Positions 1 to 6,881 of a stretch of DNA of 58,025 nucleotides are shown here, piece after piece (within the stretch, counting starts at the first letter, position 1; each line of letters starts with the position of its first letter). The notes below the pieces were generated by a model. It did not search any database, was not told the origin of the DNA, and saw nothing but the letters and a program-made list of their open reading frames with translations. Both the position numbers and the translations under genes were made by a program. Origin of the DNA: Bacillota bacterium (GTDB lineage: Bacteria; Bacillota; Clostridia; Lachnospirales; Lachnospiraceae); the NCBI GenBank assembly GCA_023443225.1, contig JAEZVF010000076.1, positions 1 through 58,025 on the forward strand, written 5' to 3'.

Positions 1-131
1 CATTGCTTTGTCATGCTGTCAAGGGTGGCGTCAACTGCCAGTACACTATATTTTGCAATTTTCAAGGTTCTAAAAGAGCCACATTTTTTGACTCAGGGTT
101 TTCATAGATCACTTTACACTACCTTCTCATA
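1..131. other. Window edge, no gene assigned
   Basis: I see no recognisable gene here. One plus-strand frame stays open from base 1 to a stop at 139-141, but its translation matches no family I know. It could be the tail of something outside the window or an insertion sequence end. Confidence 0.3.
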
Positions 132-725
132 CTATTCGTGATTCTTGTGATAAGCTCCATGTGTTTCAATAATGACTTTTCCATACAACTCATCAAATCG
201 TCTGCGGTCAATAGTGAAATACCGAGTCCATGACTCAGCAAAACAGATATATGCATAATTTGGCATGAAACTAGTAAAGAATTCAGCAATTCTTCTTTCC
301 TGCTTATCATAATCTGGACAAGTCGAATTTGCAGCTTCCTTCTCTATCATTGCATCAATCACTTTAAATATAATGGGTGTTTCCTTACTCTTCTTTAAGG
401 AATCGATCAGCATGACTCGGAGTAAATCCTCGTTTTTTCTGCCGAATTCGCTATAAATGGACTCCATTCTTGCGGATAGTTTTTTGGATTTTTCCTGATG
501 GGATTCCTTCATAGTATCATTAATTAATGAAATATATTCATTTACGAAATTATTTGTCAGTACCTCTAATAATTCATCTTTACTATTAAAGTGATAATAA
601 ATCAAAGACTTTGGTACATTGGCTGCCTTTGCGATTTCATCAATTCGTGAGCCTTCAAAACTCTTTTCGGCGAATAATTTCACTGCCGCATCTAAAATCC
701 GTTCCTTAGCATTTGGTATATTCAT
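132..725 (-). CDS. TetR/AcrR family transcriptional regulator
   Basis: This 197-residue protein has the TetR layout: an N-terminal helix-turn-helix (about residues 8-55, ending in the typical SLIYYHFNSKDEL recognition-helix region) and a variable helical ligand-binding and dimerisation domain. Length is normal for the family. It is a cytoplasmic DNA-binding repressor; the ligand cannot be read from sequence. The start is preceded by a G-rich stretch that acts as ribosome binding site. It reads away from cotJA, and a palindrome at 752-765 just upstream is a candidate autoregulatory operator. No target gene is evident next to it, because the neighbouring cotJ operon has its own sporulation-type promoter. 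Family assignment is secure; function unknown. Confidence 0.92.
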   Translation of the reverse strand: MNIPNAKERILDAAVKLFAEKSFEGSRIDEIAKAANVPKSLIYYHFNSKDELLEVLTNNFVNEYISLINDTMKESHQEKSKKLSARMESIYSEFGRKNEDLLRVMLIDSLKKSKETPIIFKVIDAMIEKEAANSTCPDYDKQERRIAEFFTSFMPNYAYICFAESWTRYFTIDRRRFDELYGKVIIETHGAYHKNHE

Positions 726-751
726 AGTACCCCCCCTTTTTCATATTTAAT

Positions 752-765
752 ACTGAATGGTCAGT
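752..765. promoter_or_regulatory. Candidate TetR operator palindrome
   Basis: ACTGA and TCAGT form a 5-bp inverted repeat around ATGG. It lies 27 bp upstream of the TetR gene start, where an autoregulatory operator is expected, and resembles the TGA-n-TCA operators of several AcrR-type repressors. Binding is inferred from position and symmetry. Confidence 0.5.
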
Positions 766-886
766 TTTATATTAACAAAAGAGGATATAAATGTCAAACA
801 CAATATTAAAAGTATGTAATACCATACATTTGCCTTGAATCTATGCAGCAAAGTAATAGAATATGTATATTTTTTGTTATCAATGT

Positions 887-914
887 CACCATATTTTTCT
901 TATCTCATAGAATA
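887..914 (+). promoter_or_regulatory. Sigma-K-type promoter of the cotJ operon
   Basis: CACC (887-890) lies 15 bp before CATAGAATA (906-914), which fits the sigma-K pattern (AC at -35, CATAnnnTA at -10). The -10 box also overlaps the sigma-E consensus, so either mother-cell sigma factor could act; cotJ of Bacillus subtilis is sigma-E dependent. The fit is by eye. The same boxes and spacing occur upstream of the CotA-like gene at 18704. Confidence 0.6.
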
Positions 915-942
915 GAGTATAAAAGTTAAGGAGATTTACTCT

Positions 943-1266
943 ATGGACAATTACAGACGCACGATGTATAACCGTTATAATAGAAATACACGCGGTTATC
1001 AGAATTCACAATGCGGTTGTGGTGTAACTCCGGTGATGGATGTATGTACCGGTGTTCATGATGATTGTAGACAGGACCACATGGATTGTGATCATCATCA
1101 TGAAAATTGTGTTGATGATTTACCATTAGCAATGGCTTATGTACCTTGGCAAAGATGGAGAAAGGTTTGTGATGGCGCTACCGGGTTAGCACAAGGAACC
1201 ATATTTCAAGAGCTGGTATTACCTTATGGAGAGAGAAGCTGTGGAATGAGAGGTGATAGGTCATGA
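943..1266 (+). CDS. cotJA: Spore coat associated protein CotJA
   Basis: A small spore coat protein of 107 residues. The C-terminal half (about residues 59-95) has the CotJA core with LPLAMAYVPWQ and the FQELVLPY motif. The N-terminal half is rich in Asn, Tyr, His and Cys (several DCxxDH-type clusters) and could cross-link or bind metal in the coat. An AAGGAG ribosome binding site at 928-933 supports the ATG. It is the first gene of cotJA-cotJB-cotJC, and its last codons overlap cotJB by 4 bp, so translation is coupled. In B. subtilis the CotJ proteins are made in the mother cell and CotJA depends on CotJC for assembly. Identification is confident. Confidence 0.93.
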   Translation: MDNYRRTMYNRYNRNTRGYQNSQCGCGVTPVMDVCTGVHDDCRQDHMDCDHHHENCVDDLPLAMAYVPWQRWRKVCDGATGLAQGTIFQELVLPYGERSCGMRGDRS

Positions 1267-1520
1267 CAAATAAAAGCCGTGAGCAGCTCATGCACTGTAT
1301 TCAACAAGCCAGCTTTGCTATTGACGATAGTGCACTATTCCTAGATACTCATCCATGCAATAAAGAAGCCATGGAATATTATCAGAAATATCGGGAGTTA
1401 CGTAAAGAATTAGTAAAAGAATATAGAGATTGCTATGGACCTATCAGCTATTATGACGTAGCACCTGCAAATGAATGGACTTGGGTTAACGAACCATGGC
1501 CATGGGAAGGAGAGTGCTAG
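1263..1520 (+). CDS. cotJB: Spore coat protein CotJB
   Basis: An 85-residue CotJB family protein, the normal length. Family marks are the DTHPCNKEAM segment and the C-terminal NEWTWVNEPWPWEGEC segment, where the Trp-Pro-Trp ending is characteristic. It is encoded between cotJA (4-bp overlap) and cotJC (3 bp downstream), the standard cotJ order. Its biochemical role is unknown; it is a minor coat component produced in the mother cell. Expression should follow the promoter at 887-914. Confidence 0.93.
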   Translation: MTNKSREQLMHCIQQASFAIDDSALFLDTHPCNKEAMEYYQKYRELRKELVKEYRDCYGPISYYDVAPANEWTWVNEPWPWEGEC

Positions 1521-1523
1521 TTT

Positions 1524-1781
1524 ATGTGGAGTTATGAAAAAAGATTGCAACATCCTGTAAATATTAAATGCACCAATGCGAAAGCTGCAAAATTTATCAT
1601 TACACAATTTGGTGGTCCAGACGGAGAATTAGCAGCATCCATGCGTTACCTTTCCCAGAGATATACCATGCCTTATAAGGAAGTAGCCGCTCTACTAACT
1701 GATATAGGTACAGAGGAAGCAAAATGTTCCTTAAAGGGTAATGATTCATTGTTTGTGGATTTCTTAGGTAAAATTCTTTGA
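1524..1781 (+). pseudogene. cotJC: CotJC N-terminal half, interrupted by an inserted element
   Basis: The first 65 codons are a perfect start of CotJC, a manganese-catalase-like coat protein (normally about 190-200 residues), running through the Glu ligand at residue 35 and ending in DIGTEE. After 1718 the reading frame enters foreign DNA and adds 20 unrelated residues before a stop. The rest of CotJC begins in the same codon phase at 6340. This is an interrupted gene, not a decayed one: no frameshift or internal stop is present in either half. Before excision it would make an 85-residue fragment lacking most metal ligands. After excision at the shared core it becomes a 199-residue protein. 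Confidence 0.93.
1705..1718 (+). repeat. attL core of the cotJC element
   Basis: The left copy of the 14-bp core TAGGTACAGAGGAA overlaps codons Ile-Gly-Thr-Glu-Glu of cotJC. To its right, 1713-1726 reads GAGGAAGCAAAATG, which is the right arm of the reconstructed attP. Confidence 0.9.
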
Positions 1782-1895
1782 ATGAATGGTTAATCATAAA
1801 ATATTTGGGTTATCCTTATATTGATATAATTTACACTACAACACTAGCTTTGTGCAGTAACTTAGCGTTACACGTTAACAGCAAAAAGGAGTACT

Positions 1896-3335
1896 ATGGG
1901 ATCAATATGGAGAGATGAAGTGCAGTTTTCTCGAAGAGAACAACTAAATCGGGATATGGAAGCAGATGTTGCCATCATAGGTGCCGGTATGGCTGGCATT
2001 TTAACCGCAGCATTGTTAAAAGAAAAAGGAATCAATGCAGTGGTATTAGAGGCAAAGACGATAGCTTCCGGACAAACGGAAAGAACAACAGCAAAGATTA
2101 CATTACAGCATGATTTAATCTATGATGAACTAATTCGTAAGTTTGGAAAAGAAAAAGCACATTTATATGCAGAGGCAAATCATAAGGCAATTCATATGTA
2201 CCGTAAAATGATTGAGGATGAGAATATAGATTGTCATTTTGAACGATTGCCATCCTATATTTATACACTTCAAGATGTTTCTAAGATTGAGATGGAAGTC
2301 ACCGCAGCTAAGATGTTAGGAATTAACGCGGAATTTACAACACAGACTACGTTGCCTTTTCCGGTAAAGGGCGCTGTCAAGTTTGATGGACAAGCTCAAT
2401 TTAATCCATTGATGTTTCTTCGGGTGCTCACAGAAGATTTACTAATTTATGAAAACACGATGGTAAATGAGATAAAGGAACAGGTCATTCTAACTGATCA
2501 TGGAAAGGTAAAAGCGAAGGATATCATTGTTACCTCACATTATCCATTTATTAATATGCCAGGGTATTATTTTTTAAGGATGCATCAAGAGCGGTCTTAT
2601 GTCTTGGGATTGAAGAATGCACCAAAGCTGGATGGAATGTATAAAGATGAAAGTGATCAGGGATATTCATTCCGTAACTATAAGGATTTCATGATTCTAG
2701 GCGGTGGTGGACATCGTACCGGTGAGAATACTGCGGGAGGACGTTACGAAAGACTTAGAAAAATGGTTGGTGAATATTATCCGGAGGCTATCGAGGTATA
2801 CCATTGGTCAGCACAGGACTGCATGACCTTGGATGATGTCCCATATATAGGGCTATATGCTGCATCCACCCCTCATTTGTATGTAGCAACAGGGTTTAAG
2901 AAATGGGGTATGACAAGTTCAATGGTTTCTGCTATGTTACTGAGTGACCAAATTATTGGAAAAGAAAACCCTTATGAGGAGTTATTCTCACCACAGAGAT
3001 TTCAGATAAATGCATCTATGAAGAATTTATTAAATGAAGGGAAACACGCAGTTACAGGACTTCTCTCTGAGAATTTTAAGGTTCCGGAGGCCTGCCTTAA
3101 TGAGGTGGCAAATGGTCATGGTGGAATCATAGATTATGAAGGTCATAAGATTGGTGTATACAAAGATTCTGTTGGAAAAGTATATATGGTTTCTACGAAA
3201 TGTACTCACTTAGGCTGTCAATTGGAATGGAATGCAGATGAACACTCATGGGATTGCCCTTGTCATGGTTCGCGTTTTGATTATACCGGAAAGTTACTGG
3301 ATAATCCAGCCATGGAGAACTTACATTATGAATAA
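1896..3335 (+). CDS. FAD-dependent oxidoreductase with C-terminal Rieske domain
   Basis: A 479-residue two-domain protein. Residues about 24-60 carry the FAD dinucleotide-binding fold (AIIGAGMAG, then the acidic VVLEA strand end). The middle is a DadA/glycine-oxidase-like domain. The C-terminus (about 435-458) has the Rieske [2Fe-2S] ligands as CTH followed by CPCH. The architecture matches the YhfW type of B. subtilis; substrate unknown, probably a cytoplasmic flavin amine oxidase or dehydrogenase passing electrons to the Rieske centre. It is cargo of the cotJC element. An AAAAAGGAG site precedes the ATG. A CATAAAATA sequence at 1795-1803 resembles a sigma-K -10 box but lacks a -35, so read-through from the cotJ promoter is also possible. 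The next gene overlaps its stop by 8 bp. Confidence 0.88.
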   Translation: MGSIWRDEVQFSRREQLNRDMEADVAIIGAGMAGILTAALLKEKGINAVVLEAKTIASGQTERTTAKITLQHDLIYDELIRKFGKEKAHLYAEANHKAIHMYRKMIEDENIDCHFERLPSYIYTLQDVSKIEMEVTAAKMLGINAEFTTQTTLPFPVKGAVKFDGQAQFNPLMFLRVLTEDLLIYENTMVNEIKEQVILTDHGKVKAKDIIVTSHYPFINMPGYYFLRMHQERSYVLGLKNAPKLDGMYKDESDQGYSFRNYKDFMILGGGGHRTGENTAGGRYERLRKMVGEYYPEAIEVYHWSAQDCMTLDDVPYIGLYAASTPHLYVATGFKKWGMTSSMVSAMLLSDQIIGKENPYEELFSPQRFQINASMKNLLNEGKHAVTGLLSENFKVPEACLNEVANGHGGIIDYEGHKIGVYKDSVGKVYMVSTKCTHLGCQLEWNADEHSWDCPCHGSRFDYTGKLLDNPAMENLHYE

Positions 3336-4311
3336 TTATCGGACTGCAAATAAAAAGGCGAAGTTTTTTGAAGGTTGGTATTTCAAACATCAAAAAGGAA
3401 ATAACTTTTTAATCCTCATTCCTGGAATATGTGCGAGAAAAAAGCTAAGGGCTAAAGTTATAGAGGATTCATTTAAAGAATATTCATTTAAAGAATATGG
3501 TGAAAAATATGGATTTATTCAAATAATAACGAACAGCAATTCCTATTACTTATATTATCCTATATCTGAATGCACGATTGCAGAAGATGAGCTGTCTATT
3601 AAAATAGGGGATAATATATTTCGAAACAATGGAATTCAGCTAAACATTTTATCGAAAGAAATTACTTTAAAAGGGAGTATTGAATATGGCAAGCTAAGCC
3701 ACATCCGATATCCGATTATGGGAATATTTCAATATGTTCCACACTTGGAATGCAACCATGAAATTATTAGTATGCAGCATAGGCTACAAGGAAGCATACA
3801 AATGAATGGAGTAAATCTGTCTTTTGATTATGGAATTGGTTATATAGAAAAGGACTGGGGTTATTCCTTTCCAAAAACCTATACTTGGGTTCAATGTAAC
3901 TCATTCCCAGAGGACAAATGTGCATTGTCATTATCGATTGCAGATATACCAATTGGAAAGTATAGATTTACCGGATGTATCGGAATCGTGCATTATGAAG
4001 GAATGGAATACCGGTTTGCTACCTACCTTGGAGTTCGAATACTAACTTATAATAGCAAGGAGATACAAGTAAAACAGGGGAAATATTTGTTGCGGATACA
4101 GTTAGGGACTAATCATCACAATATACCATACTTAACACAAACACAAGCAGTAGAAAGGAATTCTTGTCGACTCTTGGCACCGGACAATGGAAGCATGTTA
4201 AGAACAATTAAGGAACAAAACTTGTGTCCAATTGCCTGCCAATTATTTGAGGGAAGCAGGCTGGTATTTGATAAGGCAAGTAGGACTGCTAGCGTGGAAA
4301 TTGTCGAATAG
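3328..4311 (+). CDS. Tocopherol cyclase-like (lipocalin-type) protein
   Basis: A 327-residue protein with the FEGWYFKHQ N-terminal motif, an IPGI segment, and a DWGYSFPKTYTWVQCN motif near the middle. These are marks of the tocopherol cyclase-like family. In plants and cyanobacteria the family closes the chromanol ring; clostridial homologues have unknown substrates and no tocopherol pathway is visible here. I chose the ATG at 3328 because GGAG lies 10 bp upstream and family similarity starts there; the longer open frame from 3232 runs inside the oxidoreductase gene. It overlaps that gene by 8 bp, so the pair is translated together. A strong terminator follows at 4387-4417. Confidence 0.82.
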   Translation: MNNYRTANKKAKFFEGWYFKHQKGNNFLILIPGICARKKLRAKVIEDSFKEYSFKEYGEKYGFIQIITNSNSYYLYYPISECTIAEDELSIKIGDNIFRNNGIQLNILSKEITLKGSIEYGKLSHIRYPIMGIFQYVPHLECNHEIISMQHRLQGSIQMNGVNLSFDYGIGYIEKDWGYSFPKTYTWVQCNSFPEDKCALSLSIADIPIGKYRFTGCIGIVHYEGMEYRFATYLGVRILTYNSKEIQVKQGKYLLRIQLGTNHHNIPYLTQTQAVERNSCRLLAPDNGSMLRTIKEQNLCPIACQLFEGSRLVFDKASRTASVEIVE

Positions 4312-4386
4312 ACAGCATTTCGAATAAGGACATTCCAAACTGTAGGAAAAGAGTTATTATGTACAAGCTATTTTTAATACACTATT

Positions 4387-4417
4387 ACCAGGCAGATGTT
4401 TCTGCTTGGTTTTTTTA
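4387..4417 (+). terminator. Intrinsic terminator after the cargo pair
   Basis: ACCAGGCAG and CTGCTTGGT form a 9-bp stem (one G-U pair) with a 6-nt loop, followed by seven T residues. It separates the cargo transcript from the recombinase transcript. Confidence 0.88.
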
Positions 4418-4458
4418 TAATGTTCATTATTTGGTAGATAGAAATAGGAGATGATAGC

Positions 4459-4650
4459 TTGTCCTCAACGAATTCTTATACAATTGAAATAAAACAACCA
4501 GTAGAAACAAATCCGGAGAAGAATTTAGAACTTAGGAAGACTTTGGAATCGGCTCTGTTGTTATCTTTGTTGGACAAAGAAATTATACATCAACAACAAT
4601 TTGATCTCTGTTGCCGACGTATAGAAAAAAGAAATAGAGAAGAGACGTAG
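4459..4650 (+). CDS. Small SHOCT-like protein upstream of the recombinase
   Basis: A 63-residue hydrophilic protein starting at TTG, 8 bp after an ATAGGAG site. Its second half (LESALLLSLLDKEIIHQQQF, then a charged RRIEKRNRE tail) resembles the short SHOCT helical module: two helices around a Leu-rich core. Such small genes often precede serine recombinase genes in clostridia. It lies 39 bp upstream of the recombinase and after the terminator, so the two are probably co-transcribed. Serine integrases need a directionality factor to excise, and this is the best candidate inside the element, but that role is only inferred from position. The family assignment is tentative. Confidence 0.6.
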   Translation: MSSTNSYTIEIKQPVETNPEKNLELRKTLESALLLSLLDKEIIHQQQFDLCCRRIEKRNREET

Positions 4651-4689
4651 ACCTAGTATAAATCTGATTATATAAGGAGGATTTTATCT

Positions 4690-6225
4690 GTGCAAAAAAT
4701 CGCAGTCTATTGCAGAGTCTCAACGGAGAAGGAGGATCAGATAAACTCACTGGAGAATCAAAAGAAATATTTTCGTGAGTACATAGAAGGTAATCCTACA
4801 TGGGAGCTTTTTGAAATCTATGCAGATGAAGGGATTACAGGCACCAGTACAAAAAGACGCTATTCCTTTCACAAAATGATGCAGGATGCTAAGAATCATA
4901 AGTTTAGCCTGATTATCACAAAGGAGATAAGCCGATTTGCTAGAAATACACTGGATAGTATCTACTTTACCCGCAAATTAAAAGAGCTGGGAATTCCAGT
5001 TATCTTCCTAAATGATAATATCAATACCTTAGATGCTGACGCAGAACTACGGCTGACCATTATGTCTTCCTTTGCGCAAGAAGAGAGCCGAAAGACTTCT
5101 GAGCGTGTAAAATGGGGACAAAGGAGACGTATGGAACAGGGAATTGTATTTGGACGTGATATGTTGGGATACGATGTTCGTAATGGAAGACTCATCGTGA
5201 ACGAAGAGGGAGCCAAAGTTGTGCGGAAGATATTCCATAAGTTTGTCAATGAGGGCAAGGGTACGTATACCATTGCAAGAGAACTAAAAGAAGAAGGAAT
5301 TCCCACCTGCAGCTATATCAAAGAATGGTCTAATGTAGTGATTCAAAGAATCATTAAAAATGAAAAATATGCAGGTGATTTAATACAAAAGAAAACCTAC
5401 ACCCCTAATTACCTAACCCATGAAAAAAAATATAATAGGGGGGAGGAAGATCTTATCATTATTCATAATCATCATGAAGCAATTATTTCCCATGAACTAT
5501 TTAACAAGGCAAAACAGGAGATGATATTACGTTCTCCGAAAAAGTTGGAGAATAGAAAGTATAGTAACCGTTATTGTTTTTCCGGTAAGATTCTTTGCGG
5601 CATCTGTGGGAGTTCCTATGTAGCAAGAACCAAAAAATACAAAGATGGAAGGGTTTCTAGGTCGTGGAAATGCTATGAAGCTGTAAAACATGGAATTTGT
5701 CACCTAGATAGTAACGGCAATACCGTGGGTTGTAATTCATCCTTTCTAAAAGAAGAAGAATTGAAGCTGTGTTTGCAGCAGATGGTAAATGAGATGGGTA
5801 GAAATAAAGATAAAGAAATCATTCAACAACATTTAATTACGATACTAAAAGAAGTTTATTCTTTGGATAATAGAGACAAGGACATAGAAGGATTACAGAA
5901 TCGTACGGATCGGGTTAGTGAAAAAAAATTAAATCTTATTGAACTACATCTATCAGGAGATATTACCCGAAATGAATTTATACAGTTAAAAGAACGGTAT
6001 GATAAAGAAATAGAGGAGCTTAATACGAAGCTTCAAGGCAACGTGATAGAAGCAAGAGATTACATAGATAAGAAGAACGGTTTCTTTGAGGAAATATCAG
6101 AGATTTTGTCGCTTATACTAAATGGTGAACGCTGGGATGATACATTTTATCATAATCTTCTTGATAAAATTGTAGTAACGAAGAATCATGTGTTAGATGT
6201 TTATTTAAAATACAGTACATTTTAA
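4690..6225 (+). CDS. Large serine recombinase of the cotJC element
   Basis: A 511-residue site-specific recombinase. The N-terminal resolvase domain (about 1-150) has the catalytic Ser11 in YCRVSTEKEDQ, the ADEGITGTS segment and the ISRFARNTLD segment with active-site Arg. A recombinase domain follows (about 160-260), then a zinc ribbon (CGICGSSY with later Cys pairs, about 298-345) and a C-terminal coiled coil (about 400-470). All are usual for integrases such as SpoIVCA of the skin element. A GTG start is chosen because AAGGAGG ends 9 bp upstream. The gene reads toward attR, 100 bp away, and is intact. It should catalyse recombination between the two core copies, restoring cotJC. No clear mother-cell promoter is visible upstream. 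Confidence 0.95.
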   Translation: MQKIAVYCRVSTEKEDQINSLENQKKYFREYIEGNPTWELFEIYADEGITGTSTKRRYSFHKMMQDAKNHKFSLIITKEISRFARNTLDSIYFTRKLKELGIPVIFLNDNINTLDADAELRLTIMSSFAQEESRKTSERVKWGQRRRMEQGIVFGRDMLGYDVRNGRLIVNEEGAKVVRKIFHKFVNEGKGTYTIARELKEEGIPTCSYIKEWSNVVIQRIIKNEKYAGDLIQKKTYTPNYLTHEKKYNRGEEDLIIIHNHHEAIISHELFNKAKQEMILRSPKKLENRKYSNRYCFSGKILCGICGSSYVARTKKYKDGRVSRSWKCYEAVKHGICHLDSNGNTVGCNSSFLKEEELKLCLQQMVNEMGRNKDKEIIQQHLITILKEVYSLDNRDKDIEGLQNRTDRVSEKKLNLIELHLSGDITRNEFIQLKERYDKEIEELNTKLQGNVIEARDYIDKKNGFFEEISEILSLILNGERWDDTFYHNLLDKIVVTKNHVLDVYLKYSTF

Positions 6226-6239
6226 ATAAACATCTAACA
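6191..6239 (+). repeat. Perfect 20-bp inverted repeat at recombinase 3' end
   Basis: Arms at 6191-6210 and 6220-6239 are perfect complements around a 9-nt loop (TACAGTACA). The hairpin covers the last codons and the stop of the recombinase gene. There is no T tract, so terminator, mRNA stabiliser or protein-binding site are all possible. Confidence 0.8.
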
Positions 6240-6306
6240 TTCTTAATAATAGCTTACATATGGAATACTAGATGGTGATTTATGGTGTTATTTCTACTGC
6301 TAGCAG

Positions 6307-6744
6307 GTGCATTTTGATTCCTCGGTAGGTACAGAGGAACTGGCTCATATGGAAATGATTTCTACAATCGTGCATCAGCTCACAAGAAATTTGAGTGTTG
6401 AAGAAATAAAAGCAGCTGGTTTTGAACCTTATTTCGTAGATCATACACTAGCATTATGGCCTCAAGCCGCTAGCGGAACGCCATTTACGTCAACATTTTT
6501 TCAGTCTAAAGGTGATCCTATTACAGATTTACACGAAGATATGGCAGCAGAACAAAAAGCAAGAACCACCTATGATAATATTCTGCGTTTGGTAAAAGAC
6601 CAGGAAATTGCCGACCCGATACGTTTCCTGCGTGCAAGAGAAATTGTTCATTATCAGAGATTTGGTGAAGCATTACGTATTGTTCAAGATAACTTAGATT
6701 CCAAAAACTTCTACGCATTTAACCCTGAGTTTAATAGGCAATAA
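6307..6744 (+). pseudogene. cotJC: CotJC C-terminal part, separated from its start by the element
   Basis: From 6340 this encodes the remaining 134 residues of CotJC. Ligand positions in the rebuilt protein are His68 (ELAH motif), Glu136 (MAAEQKAR) and Glu166/His169 (REIVH), with the conserved LDSKNFYAFNP ending. Only 6307-6325 is element DNA, giving a fortuitous GTG. The core 6326-6339 has the same codon phase as at 1705-1718, so joining gives DIGTEELAHMEM, the family consensus. No ribosome binding site fits the GTG, so it is probably not translated until excision. The open frame and full ligand set argue that the gene is under selection as a rearranged product. Confidence 0.93.
6326..6339 (+). 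repeat. attR core of the cotJC element
   Basis: The right copy of TAGGTACAGAGGAA. To its left, 6310-6323 reads CATTTTGATTCCTC, the left arm of the reconstructed attP and near-complementary to 1713-1726. Confidence 0.9.
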
Positions 6745-6797
6745 TATGGATAAGGTATATTCATTTCATTTAAAGTAATTCTAAATTTGAATATAAT

Positions 6798-6825
6798 AGG
6801 GGTGGCATTTTTTCTTGCCACCCCT
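6798..6825. terminator. Bidirectional hairpin between cotJC and lysR
   Basis: AGGGGTGGCA and TGCCACCCCT form a perfect 10-bp GC-rich stem with an 8-nt loop between two converging genes. The T tract is poor on both strands. Confidence 0.7.
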
Positions 6826-6881
6826 TTAAAAAGAGTTAATTTGGTACAAGTTATAAAAATGCTGCAAATGAATTACAGGTT

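Larger units (their letters stand above)
1705..6328 (+). mobile_element. Skin-like intervening element in cotJC, 4,621 bp
   Basis: The element is bounded by a 14-bp direct repeat (1705-1718 and 6326-6339; reading TAGGTACAGAGGAA) and encodes a large serine recombinase at its right end. The exact ends depend on where in the core the strands are cut; the dyad centre suggests the GG at 1707-1708 and 6328-6329. Cargo in order: FAD/Rieske oxidoreductase, tocopherol-cyclase-like protein, terminator, 63-aa protein, recombinase. There are no phage structural or conjugation genes. Excision restores cotJC in frame. Known parallels are skin in sigK and the gerE, spoVFB and spsM elements of Bacillus. That the excision is sporulation-regulated is inferred from the target gene. 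Confidence 0.9.

Noticed and set aside
1..131. Insertion sequence end at the left edge
   Set aside because: The sequence is too short to show a transposase or terminal repeat.
1524..1781. cotJC N-terminal piece as a decayed pseudogene
   Set aside because: Both halves are free of stops and frameshifts, share a 14-bp core in phase and rebuild a full consensus protein, so interruption by an excisable element explains them better.
1795..1803. CATAAAATA as a sigma-K -10 box for the oxidoreductase
   Set aside because: No AC or sigma-E -35 box stands at the correct distance, and such AT-rich matches arise by chance.
4962..5306. Minus-strand open frame inside the recombinase gene
   Set aside because: A shadow of the conserved recombinase reading frame with no start signals.
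1705..6339. The 14-bp direct repeat as a transposon target-site duplication
   Set aside because: No transposase or terminal inverted repeats are present. The element has a serine recombinase, and the rebuilt attP is a dyad.
1705..6339. Prophage or prophage remnant
   Set aside because: There are no phage structural, lysis, replication or repressor genes, and the element is only 4.6 kb.
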